A stretch of 64,000 bases of DNA. Origin: Watersipora subatra (lineage: Eukaryota; Bryozoa; Gymnolaemata; Cheilostomatida; Watersiporidae). Position 1 is the first letter of the stretch. Each line of letters starts with the position of its first letter. Below the pieces are notes generated by a model, which had not been told where the DNA came from, did no database searches, and saw only the letters and a program-made list of their open reading frames with translations. Shown in pieces: positions 10,901 to 23,800 of this stretch. Where the stretch lies: assembly GCF_963576615.1 (NCBI RefSeq), contig NC_088713.1:40093776-40157775 (forward strand). Reading direction: 5' to 3'. A program made the translations under genes and the position numbers.

Positions 10901-12670
10901 TTCACTATAACCTGGTTTGTTGTATTGCCGCAAACTATTCTACAATTGTGAAGCTCTGCATTGACATTTTGGTGTTTGTGGATTACATTTACATGTACGT
11001 TGTACTAATTATGGCACTAATAATTATACTAATGCATTAATACTGTTTTGTAGCTTAGTTCGAATGAGGAGACCAGGAAAGGTAAATTGGCGAATATGTT
11101 TAGAAAAAGTAAGACAGATTCATAGGCAGCTTAATACAGTGTGTTTTTAACCCCAACCTACTGTTCATTAAACAGGATATTTAAACACAAAAGTGAGTAT
11201 TTTTATCATAATTGATTTAAATAATTGTAAATGTGTACCAACATTAAAAGCAAATTTTTCAAGCCTAACTATATAATTTCATATAGAAATATTATAAAAA
11301 ATGAAAATGTCTCGAAAGAATGTTTTATAAATACTCTATTCATAGTGATATCTAGTCTGGGAATCACGGCAAAGTAACCATAAATGCAGCAGTATAGTGT
11401 TTAACACTCTAAACAGTGGACTGGCAGGCTAATTGTTCAAGACCTGAAGCAGGTTGTTTTTATTGCCTCTTGTAGTAAGGATAACGATCCTTGACAAAAA
11501 CTTCTTAAATAGACCTTAGGGAAATAATACTGAGGGCAATTTTGACCTAAATCAATTAGAGTAGATCATGAGATCCGGAACCAAGCTTATGGCAGAATAC
11601 GCTTCGCTCACCTTTTGTGAAATGAAAATGTACAGCGATGTGTTAAATCTTTAATACCTTATTACACTGCATAAAATACCACATACAGTCACCATTTTAT
11701 TAACCACAACAAAAGCATCTGCATAAGATTATCCGGTGCAGAAGATAACGGGGCGAGATTTTCAGAAATTGTTTTTAATTGGATACAAAAATGCCTCAAA
11801 TAACTTGTTTGAGCTTCACTGTGTACAAAAACTGAGATTGAATAATACAGCCTGTAGTAGAACTGACAAGGAGTCCTTGAAGTTTGGCGAAGAGCTTAAA
11901 TAATTCCCTTTGTCAGAGAAGTTAGCTTCTCATGCGAGAGCATTTTTTCAAATCGAATATTTGTCACAAGAAATTTTGTATTCACCGATATTGTGTATGG
12001 ACTTGATTATATAAATGGGAGATATTTTTACATATAAAATTGAAGATTGGCAAAAGAACATCACGGTTGCTGACAATGAGCACTTTGATGCGTAATTAGA
12101 GCAGTGGACCGGTGGAAAGGACATCCAATTCTGATATGAAAAACTTTGTTTATAAAATGTAACTGAAAGAGCGTACTGCGTTCCCACGTTTTATATATTT
12201 CAGTAATTTTTGCTGCTCGCTAACCTTTGCACCAGAAAAAAAATATAAATAGGTTTTACTTACAAGGTTTAGCCTATCTATGCACTTATTGCACGTATAA
12301 CGTGTATTTATGCACTAACTAGTGTCTCTTAACAGTCATTAAATCATACTGAAGCGATTGTTCTTAATTGGGTTTAGACTTCTTCTGAAAGCTAGTAATA
12401 TAGTTGAAAGACATTGATAGCTGACTAGAGAACTGTTTTTAAATTTTTCATAAATATTTTTGTACATTATAACTGAGATTTTTTTCAAGATTTGACCAGT
12501 ATTGTTATTGTTCTAGATGTGCTGCCAGTGTGACTTTTGCTGCCTGTGTAACCTAATTACTTTATTCAATTCAACTAACATGACTTTTTTACTTTTGACT
12601 TCAAAGCTTAAAATTTGTGTGAAAATAAAAAACAGCTTATTCATCAAATTATAGAACAAAAGCACCTTGA
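7895..12670. repeat. Long tandem repeat copy B
   Basis: Starts with a long TG-rich tract (about 7905-8300), then runs through the same landmarks as copies A and C. Its distal third (about 11500-12570) matches 19290-20380 in copy C, including 'agagtagatcatg' and 'agatttgaccagtattgtta'. Two B-box-like sites occur near 10035 and 10171, so tRNA-derived pieces are built into the unit. No convincing gene; one minus-strand reading frame (11948-12187) recurs in copy C. Confidence 0.6.
7905..8300. repeat. TG-rich microsatellite-like tract
   Basis: Impure (TG)n with GTGC, GCGT and TTTG interruptions. It contains a near-duplicate of about 100 bp: 'gtgcatgcatgcatatgtgc' occurs near 7982 and 8090. All long open frames here, on both strands, come from the low complexity. 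Confidence 0.85.
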
Positions 12671-13287
12671 TTGGAGAAAAACTCAAATCTGGGCATAGAC
12701 CTGTGTGCATTTATGTGTCTATTTTTAGTGTGTGCATGTATGTATGTGGGATGTGTGCCTGTGTGTGGAATGTGTGTGCGTGCTAGCATACATGCGTTAA
12801 GGCTCAGCGTGTCTGCTTGCATGTGCGCGAGTGTGTGTCTGTATGTCTGTGTGTGTGTTTGTTCATGTGTGCGTATATGTCAGTCTGCACTAACGTTATC
12901 TGTTTTCACAGTTTTTGCAGATTGAAACCAAACTTCTAAATATAAAACCAAAATTCAAAACTTCACCCGCATATGGTTTGTGCTTTCTGCCAGGTTGCTA
13001 AAAAATCGATTTTAGAACTTGTTCCTACGAACTCTGTTTGGTTCCCATGAACCAGCTTCTTAAATACCTGCTGATTCTCTGATTGAAAATGGAATAAGTT
13101 GATGATTAATGAATTAATAAGTCTCAGGTGTCACAAAGTTTACTGCTAAGGAGTTTATAAAATTTTAGAGCCTAGGCGAGGCTGCATATTACAGAGTGGA
13201 GTACATAGAGGTTTCTGTATTCTCACTAAGAAAGTAACGTTTTTACGAATGAAAAAAATGGAAAAGTAGTCATCAAAAACCCAAGTA

Positions 13288-14533
13288 CAGTAATACTTCA
13301 ACTTACGAGTGCTCCAACGTACGAAAAACTTGAGATACGAGCCATCTATTAAGCAAGTTTTAGCACCAACATACCAGCCATGTTTGAGATACGAGCATGT
13401 GAGTCAGTTGCCAAGTATGCCGGAAGTGTTTTATGACAACATCATCACTCTGTATTTTTCAACTGCTCAGGTTATGCTTTTGTACCATCTTTTTTTGGTG
13501 TGATTTTCAGTGCAGAATTATGTGAATTAAAAGTACTCTGCGTTGACCAAAAGTTTGCCAGTAAAATGAAAGATAATGCAAAGAAAAAGTGAATGATAAC
13601 AGTTGATATTAAACGGAAAATTATTGAAAAATAAGCAAAATGTGTATGCGTGATTGAGCTAGCTCAGCAATATGACAGAAATACATCCACAATTATCAAA
13701 CCGAAGGATTATATTCAGGGCATTTAGTTCGCAAAAGAACTGGCCATAGTTTCCAAACGGCGCAGGGATCTTCACGACCGCTGATGGAGAGACTGCTCAG
13801 GCATTGGATAAACAATTGGCCGGTGATAGCGCAACTGAAACGATGCTATATAAAAAGGCCATTGCTATCTAGCAAATCTACAAAAATAGACAATCGGACA
13901 AGTTGGCTAGTGGTTGTGCATTAACCTTTTGTGACGACACTTGTGTTCGTCCTACTCGCAATATGTTGAAAGGGCGACAAAGGCAAACGTCTTTGGATAG
14001 GATTATCTTAAAACGGCCGGCTAGTCATGAAAACGAAACAAAAAAAAAATTAGCTAACCAGCGAGAAACTTCAAACTATGATCGCCGAAGAAATCTCAAT
14101 TACGTTAAGTTAAAAATGAAAGTTTGCTTTTAGGTTTGCTTCTACGTTTGTCTTTTAGGACATCGATAAAATGCAAATTTATCAAAGTCAACTGTTGTAA
14201 TGAAGGATAACTTATATCTCCCTCTCTGGCAAAAGCTAGTGTTAGCTGCTATTGTATGTATTTAATTTTACATTTTAACTAATCACATTTCCTTGCATTA
14301 TTTTTTAATTGTTGTTTTTTGAAAGCATTTGGCAAATTAGGACAATAACCAACATGTTCTTTCTGTCACCACATCTTGTTTTGAGTGTTTTATTTTCATT
14401 TTTTTAGAGTATGGAAATCAATCAATATATATTTAATAGTTCTATATATAAATAAATTGCACCAACATGCGAGCAAATTAACATACGAGCTCAGTTTCGG
14501 AACGCACCATGCTTGTAAGTCGAAGTATGACTG
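13288..14533 (+). mobile_element. Tigger/pogo-like DNA transposon remnant
   Basis: Flanked by TA on both sides (13286-13287, 14534-14535). The ends are inverted repeats: CAGTAATACTTCAACTTACG at the left against the right-end reverse complement CAGTCATACTTCGACTTACA. Inside, near 13590-13720, a broken frame reads like the CENP-B-type helix-turn-helix of Tigger transposases (KRKIIEK ... IELAQQYDRNTSTI). The catalytic core is missing, and a C-terminal-like piece lies at 13903-14133. The 1246-bp length implies a large internal deletion, so it is not autonomous. Confidence 0.75.
13590..14133 (+). pseudogene. Decayed Tigger/pogo transposase fragments
   Basis: The N-terminal HTH-like segment has in-frame stops. 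It is followed by an unrelated or decayed stretch and then a 76-residue open piece (13903-14133) with 'KGRQRQTSLDRIILKRPAS', a basic tail like that after the DDE core in Tigger proteins. No DDE triad can be found between them, so the gene is internally deleted. Confidence 0.55.
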
Positions 14534-17500
14534 TATTAACTAGTTCAGTATCAAGTGCTGATATTTGTAAAATTCTCTCAACTTACGAATTTAGGAAATA
14601 TTTTAGGAACCAACATTAGGTGGGAGACAACTACCATGTTAATTTGAAGTATCTCTGAACACATAAAGGAGTCTAAAGCTCTCCGCAGGATGTACTCGTC
14701 TTCTGTGAACAAACTCAATGATGACAAATCCTTACCCTCTCCAAGAGTACTCAACATCCCATACCGATTTGATGCTTCGCAAGACACTTACCAAAACCAG
14801 AAAACTGTTCCCTGTAAGAGCTTCACACTTACTTGTTTGATCAAAGATGAACTTACACTTTAGTTTAATTGATCAGCAGTAGCGCTAGCGGAGCTTAATG
14901 TTGCAGGATCAAATCCTCTGCAATGCAGTCTTTTTTCCACCTGCAATATTTGTTTTGGACAGACACGGTTTTAAATAATAGCAAAATTTTCAGCCTAAGT
15001 AAGGCTTTTCTGACAAGAAGCAGTATGGTATTGGTTTCTTTATAGCTGCATGATAGCAGAAAAAAAGATGGGCTTTATTCAAAGAGCAACTACATGTATA
15101 TCACTTTTTGGTGCTAAATATCCTTACGATAAACTTTTACACAGTTTTAGCAAATTTTATTTGAAAATATGATCTTTCTTCTACTTGAAATCGGTTTTAA
15201 TGTTTAGGGTGATCTGTCTGTCAGGATGCTTCAAAAATAAAATTGACAAAAATTAATCGCTGTTAAAATATACAGACCAAGCGAAAGGGTGATTATCATG
15301 TCTATAGTTGCAAAGAGACTAACAGAACAGAGACATGCAATGATGCAACATCACGTAACAGCCGATAGCAACTATAGAAATGATACCAACTAGTGATATC
15401 ATTTCGCCTGCAATTGCCTTTTGAGTGCTTAACTGCGATCCATTATTATTATTGACAACACATCTTGAAACACCCTGACTCAAACATCAAAACATTTGCT
15501 AACGACAGAAAAATTCTGATGCTTTACGATAAAATTTACTAAAGTATTGTGCAAGTTCATACTGAAGAATGAGTCTTGTTACTTGAATTAACATGTTTAG
15601 TTGGATATTATGAGGTTTATCATCACCATATGACATATTTTAACTGGTTTTATTATATAACAAGAGCCGCACCTGTCTGTCTGTCAGTATGGAGCCACAG
15701 AAATAGAGCAAAAAATATTTTACCACACATGGGTTTAACTTCCAACATTTAGTTCACAAGCCCAGCACACAACCACTTAAGCTAACATTCACTCTCAAAA
15801 CTTTGGAATACTTAGAACGTGCTTATTCTTCAACACACCTGACAGTCTATCATGACAGTCTGGACGGCCAGGGTACTAACATTTGCTATAATACGATCAG
15901 TGTCCATCTTTTCAGCAACATTTTGAGGTTTTGCTGTGGATTGTTTTGTTCAGGAATCAAGCCAGCGACGTTTGGCATACATATCATACTCCCACCTGCC
16001 TGACTCATTCTCGTACTATAGTTTTGTATTTAGTAGTACTTTTGGAATCTGGGGAGTTGTGAGCGATCAGCAGGTATGATAACTAAATGTAAAATTATTC
16101 TAAAATGTCAGTGGTTAATCGATTGGCTCAGTTGTTAGTATCAGTCCTCTATGCTGAAGGTTGCGTGTTCAAATCCAGCATAATGCAATGTTTTGCTAAC
16201 CTCTTGCGGTGACAGGGTTTCAACTGGCCAGTGGCTTTTGCTAGAGGTTAGAGCAATTGGAGGAGTGGTTAGCATATCTGACCACAAAGCAGATGGCTGA
16301 GAGTTCACATATTACGCACTGCAAACTTACATGAAATTCCAGCTTCAGACGGACATACATGGCTGTTATTATAGTAAACAATGAGCATATACATGTAGTT
16401 CTTCTCCGCGCTTTATTGGTACACCTTATTATTCTAGTACTTGGTACACTCCATATGTATAATTTTACATGGTCCGTAGGTGCCATGCCTCTACCAAGTT
16501 TTAAGTCTTTACTGTAATAAGATTGTGTATGTCCTTCTGTCTGTCTGAAGCTACCGTTAAACGTAAAATATTCCTTCCCACACAACTTTTAATTCATGAT
16601 TTAGTAGCCCAACATTCTAAAACTCACATTAATCAACTACCTGAACATTTTACGGAATATTTGTACACAACCATATTCTCTGTGCTTTATTGGCTCACCT
16701 TTGAGCTCTCACAAATCTCTCACCTACAAAACATTTTGTATTTTCGTTTAATACGTCATACTATTAACTCTGACTAACTAACAAATTCTGAAAAGATAAC
16801 TTCTTTTTAACTTTTGCTTTTTGCTAGAAACAGTTACAGAGAGTTATATTTCCATAGTTTTGAATTAATATTTAGATCTGTGCTTATTGTTACTCCAACA
16901 GAATGTTTTGCAACCATCTTATCAGAGCCTTCATTGTCAACTTTGCATGTGTAGTTCTATGTTTAGCTCTAGGGATTTACCAAGAGTACCTTTTTTCTAC
17001 TCTATCATCCTGTGTTTTAGCTCCGAGAAATCCAAAGTACGTTTGCCTCTTACATTGCTACATCGAGTCTCAGATGGTAAGATTTCAAAGGTGTGTAGTC
17101 CTCAACTACAGTAGTTGCCTTCCCATGCACGGAATTCCTATGCATCCTTTGAAAGTTACTAAAATAAGTTATTATGAAATTAAGTGCATAGAAGGTTTGT
17201 TTAAAATGCTGCAGATGACTTTTTTGAACAAAAGCCAATTAGGCATTTTTTTAAAGTTTTTTTGTACAAGTAAATGTTAGCCAACTGCCATTTTCAATAA
17301 TTTACCATTGCAAAATGTTTTCAAATCCGTGATGGTAGAGATAATTGCTTTCTCATGGATAAGGCAACTACTAAATTTTCAATAACCTAAGTAAACTAGA
17401 AGTTATATTTATTGTGAGAAGATAATTCTAGTTTTTTCTCCATATCATGATCGTAAGATGCAAGGAATTTAAATTTAGATCATTTCAATTTAGGCGTCCA

Positions 17501-18923
17501 ATATTTTTACTGGAAGTGTACAAACTTAAGCTTAAATAATTTTCCTGGGTCTTTTGAATTTAATTTCATAGTTTTAAAAAAATATTTGTTACGTACTTAC
17601 ATTAGGCTTGGTGGCCTAGCTAAAATCTCCACTTGTGCTAAAAGCTTTCTATTAGACCTCTTGAATTTTCTGATCAATATCATAAAAAATAAAGAAACAC
17701 AAAACAATTTTAATGTATTTTCAGTGAACTAGTCTACAGAGTCTAACTTCATATTAGTGAGTTTGGTTTTGACAAGAAACTGAAATGTTATTTATGATGT
17801 TTTGGTTGGCTTGTAGTGGGACATGATTGGCCAATAAATTGGAAAAATAAAAAAGTTTTCGCTGAGCGAATATATTAAAAGATTTTCGCTGACGACAGCC
17901 CACTTGGGAAATTCTTTGAGTTTGTTGAGCATGTGTAAAAGATAAAGTACCAGACACACGTTCCTTTTATTCTGATAAACTTTGTTGGCTAACGAGTGGC
18001 TCATTGTAGTCACTTTTAGCTGATTGCAGCCAAAATTATGCTGATGCTACTGGAAAGCAATGCTAACTTTATTGAAGAAGATAAGATAACTCCAGTGTGC
18101 TATTTTTTAACAGTTTTAACAATAAATTAAGAGGAATAGATAATAAAGTATGATAAACTAGGTGTCTCTAATATTTGTTGTTCTATTACGGTTCAGTGCA
18201 CAAACTGCTAAGCCAAGATGTGTACACTATTTCCATGCTTCGAATGGATTTCGAGTTGCTCCCACTTCAAATCATAGAAACGGTACAATTTGAAGGCATT
18301 AGAACATATTTCATTTTGCTAAATTGCTGTGAAAGCATTCACTATGAAACTGCATTCGCACTATACTATGAGAAGCTTCTCCTATGCTTTTCAGCATAAT
18401 AGGAAAACTCACCGCTAATCAATACGAGTTGATAATACTTAGCTATGCTATCTGCAGTAGAGCTAAACAAAATAAGCATTGTGATCTATGGCATTCAGAC
18501 ATCTTGGTTTAGTTAGTGCAACTAGTTGACTACACATAAAATTGAAAGGTGATTGTGACCCGAAAGAAAGTCTACTTTTACCAATTTTGTTTTAGGAATA
18601 CATTTGCAACCGTTAAAAGTTTTATATAATGCAACTCTGAATCATTGATAGGGTAGGATGTGAATTTGTCAGCAGCGAGTAACTCCGAGTCAATTCGACA
18701 CATGGAAACTAATCATTGCTGTTGATATAAAACATCTATCCTTATCTCCATCAAATCAGTTTTTAAAATTTAATTTGGTATGCAAGTGCACCTCTCTCCA
18801 AGGCAAAATGTCGTATTCAGATCATCAGTGCCATCTCTTTCTTTATTGTGCAAGAGTTATATGTGCTTGTAGAATCCAATAGGAGAAAGCCAAAAACTAA
18901 AAAGCCAAAAGCTAAATAAGTTC

Positions 18924-19148
18924 ATGGACACCAACAGAGTTCCAGAATTAGTTCAAGAGATTGCTGAAGCTACAAGCTTTCTGAAGATGAAACAGGGAAA
19001 GCCTACCCAAGGGTATGATACTAAAACTGCTCTTAACATTTTAAGTATAAATGAGTCAGTGGGTGTTGCATTAGCAAGGTACCTTGAGAACTACCTGAAA
19101 GGCTTTATTCATGTCTATGTAGAATGGTTGAGAAAGCAACTCCTATGA
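18924..19148 (+). other. Unassigned 74-aa reading frame with an internal duplicate
   Basis: Starts at an ATG and ends '...VYVEWLRKQLL'. The next 100 bases repeat the second half in decayed form (a stretch reading like 'VYVEWLKK' near 19231-19256, with a stop between). It lies in the part of copy C that has no match in copy B. I do not recognise it. It could be a fragment of an old mobile-element protein. Confidence 0.2.
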
Positions 19149-20469
19149 TAATTGTCCGTATCGTAGGTTTAAATGAGTCTGTGAAAGTTACAACAACAAG
19201 ACACCTTTAAATCTATCTTCAAGGCTATGCAAATGTCTATGTAGAGTGGTTGAAAAAAAACACCTTTCTTATTGTAAATCCTCCTTTTGGAAATTATGAT
19301 CTACACTACTTAGAGTAGATCATGTGATCCGGAAACCCGGCTTATCGCAGAATACGCTTCACTTACATGCATATTTAGTGAAATTAAATGCACAACAATT
19401 TGTTAAATCTTTGTTACCATTGTGTAATACCTGTGTATAATATTTAATATTGTGTATGGAATATTTAATACCTTGTGTAATATGGTATTACATCTTTATT
19501 ACCATATTACACTACAAAAAATACAACATACAATCCAACATTTTACCAACAAAAACAAAATCATCTGCATAGAATGGTCTGACACAGAAGATAATGAGAG
19601 CCAGATTTTTCAGGAAGTGTTCGAAATCGGATCCAAAAATGCCTCAAATAACTTGTTTTAGTTTTACTTCGTACAAGAACTGAGATGAGATGATATAGCC
19701 TATAAAACTGTCTGAAAAAGACTCATTCAAGTTTGGTAAATAGTTTATACATTTCCTCTGCCCGATAAGTTAGCTTCTCCTGCAGTGGCTTTTTCTCAAC
19801 TCAAAAATACTCGTCACCAAACAAGTTGTGTTTACTGATATTGTGTATAGATTTGCTTATATAAATTAAGTAATTTTTTGCAGGTAAAACTGGACGCTTG
19901 AAAAACAACTTCATGGTTGGTGACAATAAGCTCTTTGATGTGTACTTAGAGGAACGGATCGATGAAAAAGACATCCCTTTTTGATACAAATAACTTTTTT
20001 TAGATGCAACTGAACAGCGTATATTGCATTCCCATGTTTTGTATATTTTACTTACTTCTGCTGCTCGCTCACTCTGCATCAGACAACGAAATGTAAATAG
20101 GTTTCACTTAAAAGATATAATTTACACTAACTGGTATTTTATGGCAATAATTTAATTTGTACTGAAACAATTGTTGTCATTGGGTCTAGACTTTTGCTCA
20201 AAGCTAATATTAGAGTTGAATGACATTGATAGCTGACTAGGAAACTGTTTTTAAATTTGTATAACCTTTTTTCGTATTATAACCAAAGGTTTCTCAAGAT
20301 TTGACCAGTATTGTTATTTGTCTAGATGTGCTGCCTGTGTGACAATTGTGCTGCCTGTGTAACCTATTTACTTTATTTAAATGTAAAAAGAAAAACTATA
20401 AAAAAGCCAAAGAAAACTATTCAGCATGCAGCTAATGAAAATCTTGCTAATGGAATTTTTGAGTTTCCT

Positions 20470-20890
20470 TATTCTCCTCAATGATACAGTAGACACGCCT
20501 ATGGTTGGTCTTATCAAGGATACAATAAATAGCCTTATGATCTGTCTTATCAATGATACAGTAGACACCCTATGATCAGCCTCTTCTATGATACAGTGGA
20601 CACCCCTATGGTCGGTCTGATCAATGATACAATAGACACCCTATGATCAGTCTCATCTATGACACAGTAGTGGACATCCCTATGGTTAGTCTCATCAATG
20701 ATACAATAGACACCCTATGATCAGTCTCATATATGACACAGTAGACACCCTTATGGTCGGTCTGATCAATGATACAACAGACACCCTTATGGCTGGTCTT
20801 ACCAATGGTACAGTAAACACTCCTATATTCAGTTTTTTCAAGGATACAGTAGAAACCTCATCAGTAGACGCTATCAGTATTTTTCTACTG
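20470..20890. repeat. Minisatellite, about 36-bp unit
   Basis: At least ten imperfect head-to-tail copies of a unit around 'atcaatgatacagtagacacccta'. Units of 35 and 36 bp are mixed, and neighbouring units alternate 'ggtcggtctgatc' and 'gatcagtctcat' forms, giving a dimer of about 71 bp. Where units are 36 bp the plus strand stays open as a 12-residue repeat (G-L-I-N-D-T-x-D-T-L-M). Coding use is not supported beyond that. Confidence 0.8.
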
Positions 20891-20899
20891 ATTGAGATA

Positions 20900-23800
20900 C
20901 TTTTAGAAGTTCGAGGTGATCTGAGAGCTCACAATTTTTAAAAGTTGAATTGAAAAAAATTGGTCACAGTTTAAAGTTCACAAGAAAAATATGTGCCGAG
21001 ATTACTTCACTAGTTGCACGGCTGGTTATCTCTATCCTTATTGATATCAACTAAACTAGTAATTATTTAATTTTTTTATGTTTAATTTAATATGGAACCA
21101 GGAAGAGAGCAAAAACCTGCCTCGGATCTGACATCGGTGATTTTCATATTCCATATGTTAAGGTATGACTAGCTACCCTCTCATAGAAACATCTTTAAGA
21201 AAGCAAGGTAAAGCAAAGTGTAATTTAGTATCTATTGTTCCTTAATGTTGTCTGATGTCGTTGTTCTGTTCCTGAGTTAAAATTATAATCCCTTCCACTA
21301 ACTAATGCGTGTTCTCACTGCGAACTGGAAGTCGTTTATGGCAGATAACACCAATTGTAAACTGATAAACCTTCCTTTGAAACTATTGCTTCCGACTCTT
21401 TGAAGTTTTTCTTCATTATCAATTATCTATGTTCAATAGATAGAAAACTGAACTAGATAGTGTCCATTACTCCTTGTTGGCTACAGGCGTCTTTTGATGT
21501 TTTAGTATTGAAACTGCTTTCATCAAAAAGACATAAGAACCACTGAAAATCATAAAACTAGTTATTCTGGTAAATAACAATATTTAAGGTCTTTGGTACT
21601 TCAACTATGAATAAGAAATAATAGTTACTTAATTTTGGAGCTAAAATTGCACAGTCGCAAAATAGCTGTAGTGAAGATTGCTTAAAGATTATTCAAAAGA
21701 TAATAAGATCAACAAAACCTTATTATATTAACAGCTGCATCCTCTTATGCCAGGGATGGTTACACTCATGATTGACTCAGCGAATGATAATTAATCTACA
21801 GCGCTTACTAGTTTACAATGCTTTGAAACAAGCCCGTGCTAATATATTATTTATTACACAGAATGCGTTATGCTAAACAGGAGTAGGGTGAATTATCAAT
21901 TCCTTAAGCTGACTATTTGCACGATTTGTTTATGCTTGACTTTCTCCAATTTTTCATTAGATCATTTTTATGACGTTTGAAAATACTTTGTTACAGAAGC
22001 TCGTCTGAATGGTTACACTATGCTACTTTGATATATAAATTCAAACTACTCAACAAACACAGTTGCACAACCTTATGATACATTTCAACTTAAATATGTC
22101 ATGTTGTACTTCCCAGTTTCCGCACTATGAATGACTTATCATTGGGTTTGCTACACTTACTTAAGATAGACAGCTATTATGACCTACAGGGTAAGTGATA
22201 CATCTGGTGGTGCAGCTGGTAGTGTGATTGTCTACTAAACTGAATATACATGTATGAGTTCATCCAGTGCGATGCATTTTTTTCTCAATTCTCTAAGCTT
22301 GGCTTTGGACAGACAAAAATATGAATGCAGCTCTTATGATAGTAAATATTTTTACCAGTCTCCTTACTTTCCATCGGAAAAATTCAATTTATTTTAAAAG
22401 TTTACAAGCCTATTATACAAACTACTAGTCTAGCATCTGCTTCAGCGTGATTTCATATGTTAGATAGTTTGTTCACTCAAATTGGCATCAGTAGACTCGA
22501 TGGTGCTGCTGTTTATACTACCAGTAAGAACTTTTATGTTCATGATTGATGTTTGTACTTATTGACTTGCCATGATTGGCTAGCTATTTACAAATTGGTT
22601 CAAACACATTGTGATTGGAATAAGGAACTTTTTTATCATTGTGTAGGTCACACTTTGTGTAATATATTTAGTAAAGAGAACTTTTTTAGGGAATACGCGA
22701 AGAAATCGAAAGTTGGTTTATAAATGTAGCTCAATAGTAAATTGTCTTAGAACTTCAGTCTTTAAACCAGTATTTCAAATATTAAAAAAATTTATAATTG
22801 AAGTCAGCATGATATTAAATAATTGCTAGTAAATCTTAAACAACAAAAGTAATTATCATATTTAACTCTCTGTCCATCTTTTGCACAGTGTTCATTACAA
22901 TGCTAGCGTAAGTATTACTGTTTATCAATGCTTATTCTTGCTCGTTGAGTCTCATTAAGATTGGGTTATTTTATTATTTCACACTGCTAATCATTTCAAG
23001 TTAATTACATTTATCTAGTTACTTTTCTCCGCATTACTAAATCAGGATATTTACATGTTTCATATGTAATTTGAGTTAGATAAGAGCAGATTAATTTCTT
23101 GTTGGCATGTATCATAGATTCATCCAAACTGTCATAGTACTGTTAAGTTTTTTTCGAATGGGCCAGAGCTTGGAAGATTACTTCGGCTCTTTCACAGGTT
23201 GTCACAGTATTGTGGCACTTCGAAGTGCAGCACATTCCTCTCTTAGACAAACATAAAGGAGAATGAGTATTATCTAGAATGTTCCTATGCTTGAGTGATT
23301 GGCTACTAACTAATGCTTCCACCCACGTCAGATTTCTACTCAATTATTGGAAATGACACCAATTAGATACTATTAATCCTACTTTGGAAGCTAGTCCTTT
23401 AGATTATTAGACACTATTGTACCTTTAAAACAATTTTGACATATTGACATTTAATAGCGAGTAATTTTATTTTCACATGCAAATTAACTTTTAATATTTT
23501 GGAAAAAAGCTATTTACCCTTAATGTTAGTTTTTGTTTTTGACTCCGCGGTCAGTGTAGGCATACTCAATCTTGATAAAAATGAGCACCACATCACTAGG
23601 CTGATAGAATTGAAAGGCAGTGTGGGTAGTAAAGCTATTTACCAATATTGATCTCTATAGCCTGATGGTGTATTTAGAAGCTCATATTTGTGTCTAGAGT
23701 ATAATATATAACTGCTAGATCAGAGCATTTGGTGTTGGCTATGTAGTTTAGATGCAACTTTAATTCTCCGTGTCACCCATCTTGTCGCATGTCATTGCCT

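Larger units (their letters stand above)
12690..20400. repeat. Long tandem repeat copy C
   Basis: Begins with a TG-rich stretch (about 12710-12890) and follows copy B landmark by landmark. It is longer because of a Tigger/pogo remnant (13288-14533) and about 2 kb of extra sequence (roughly 17280-19240) with no counterpart in copy B. B-box-like sites lie near 14908, 16162 and 16300. Copy C ends at the 'ctgcctgtgtaacc' text that also ends copy B (near 12541 and 20350). Confidence 0.55.
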
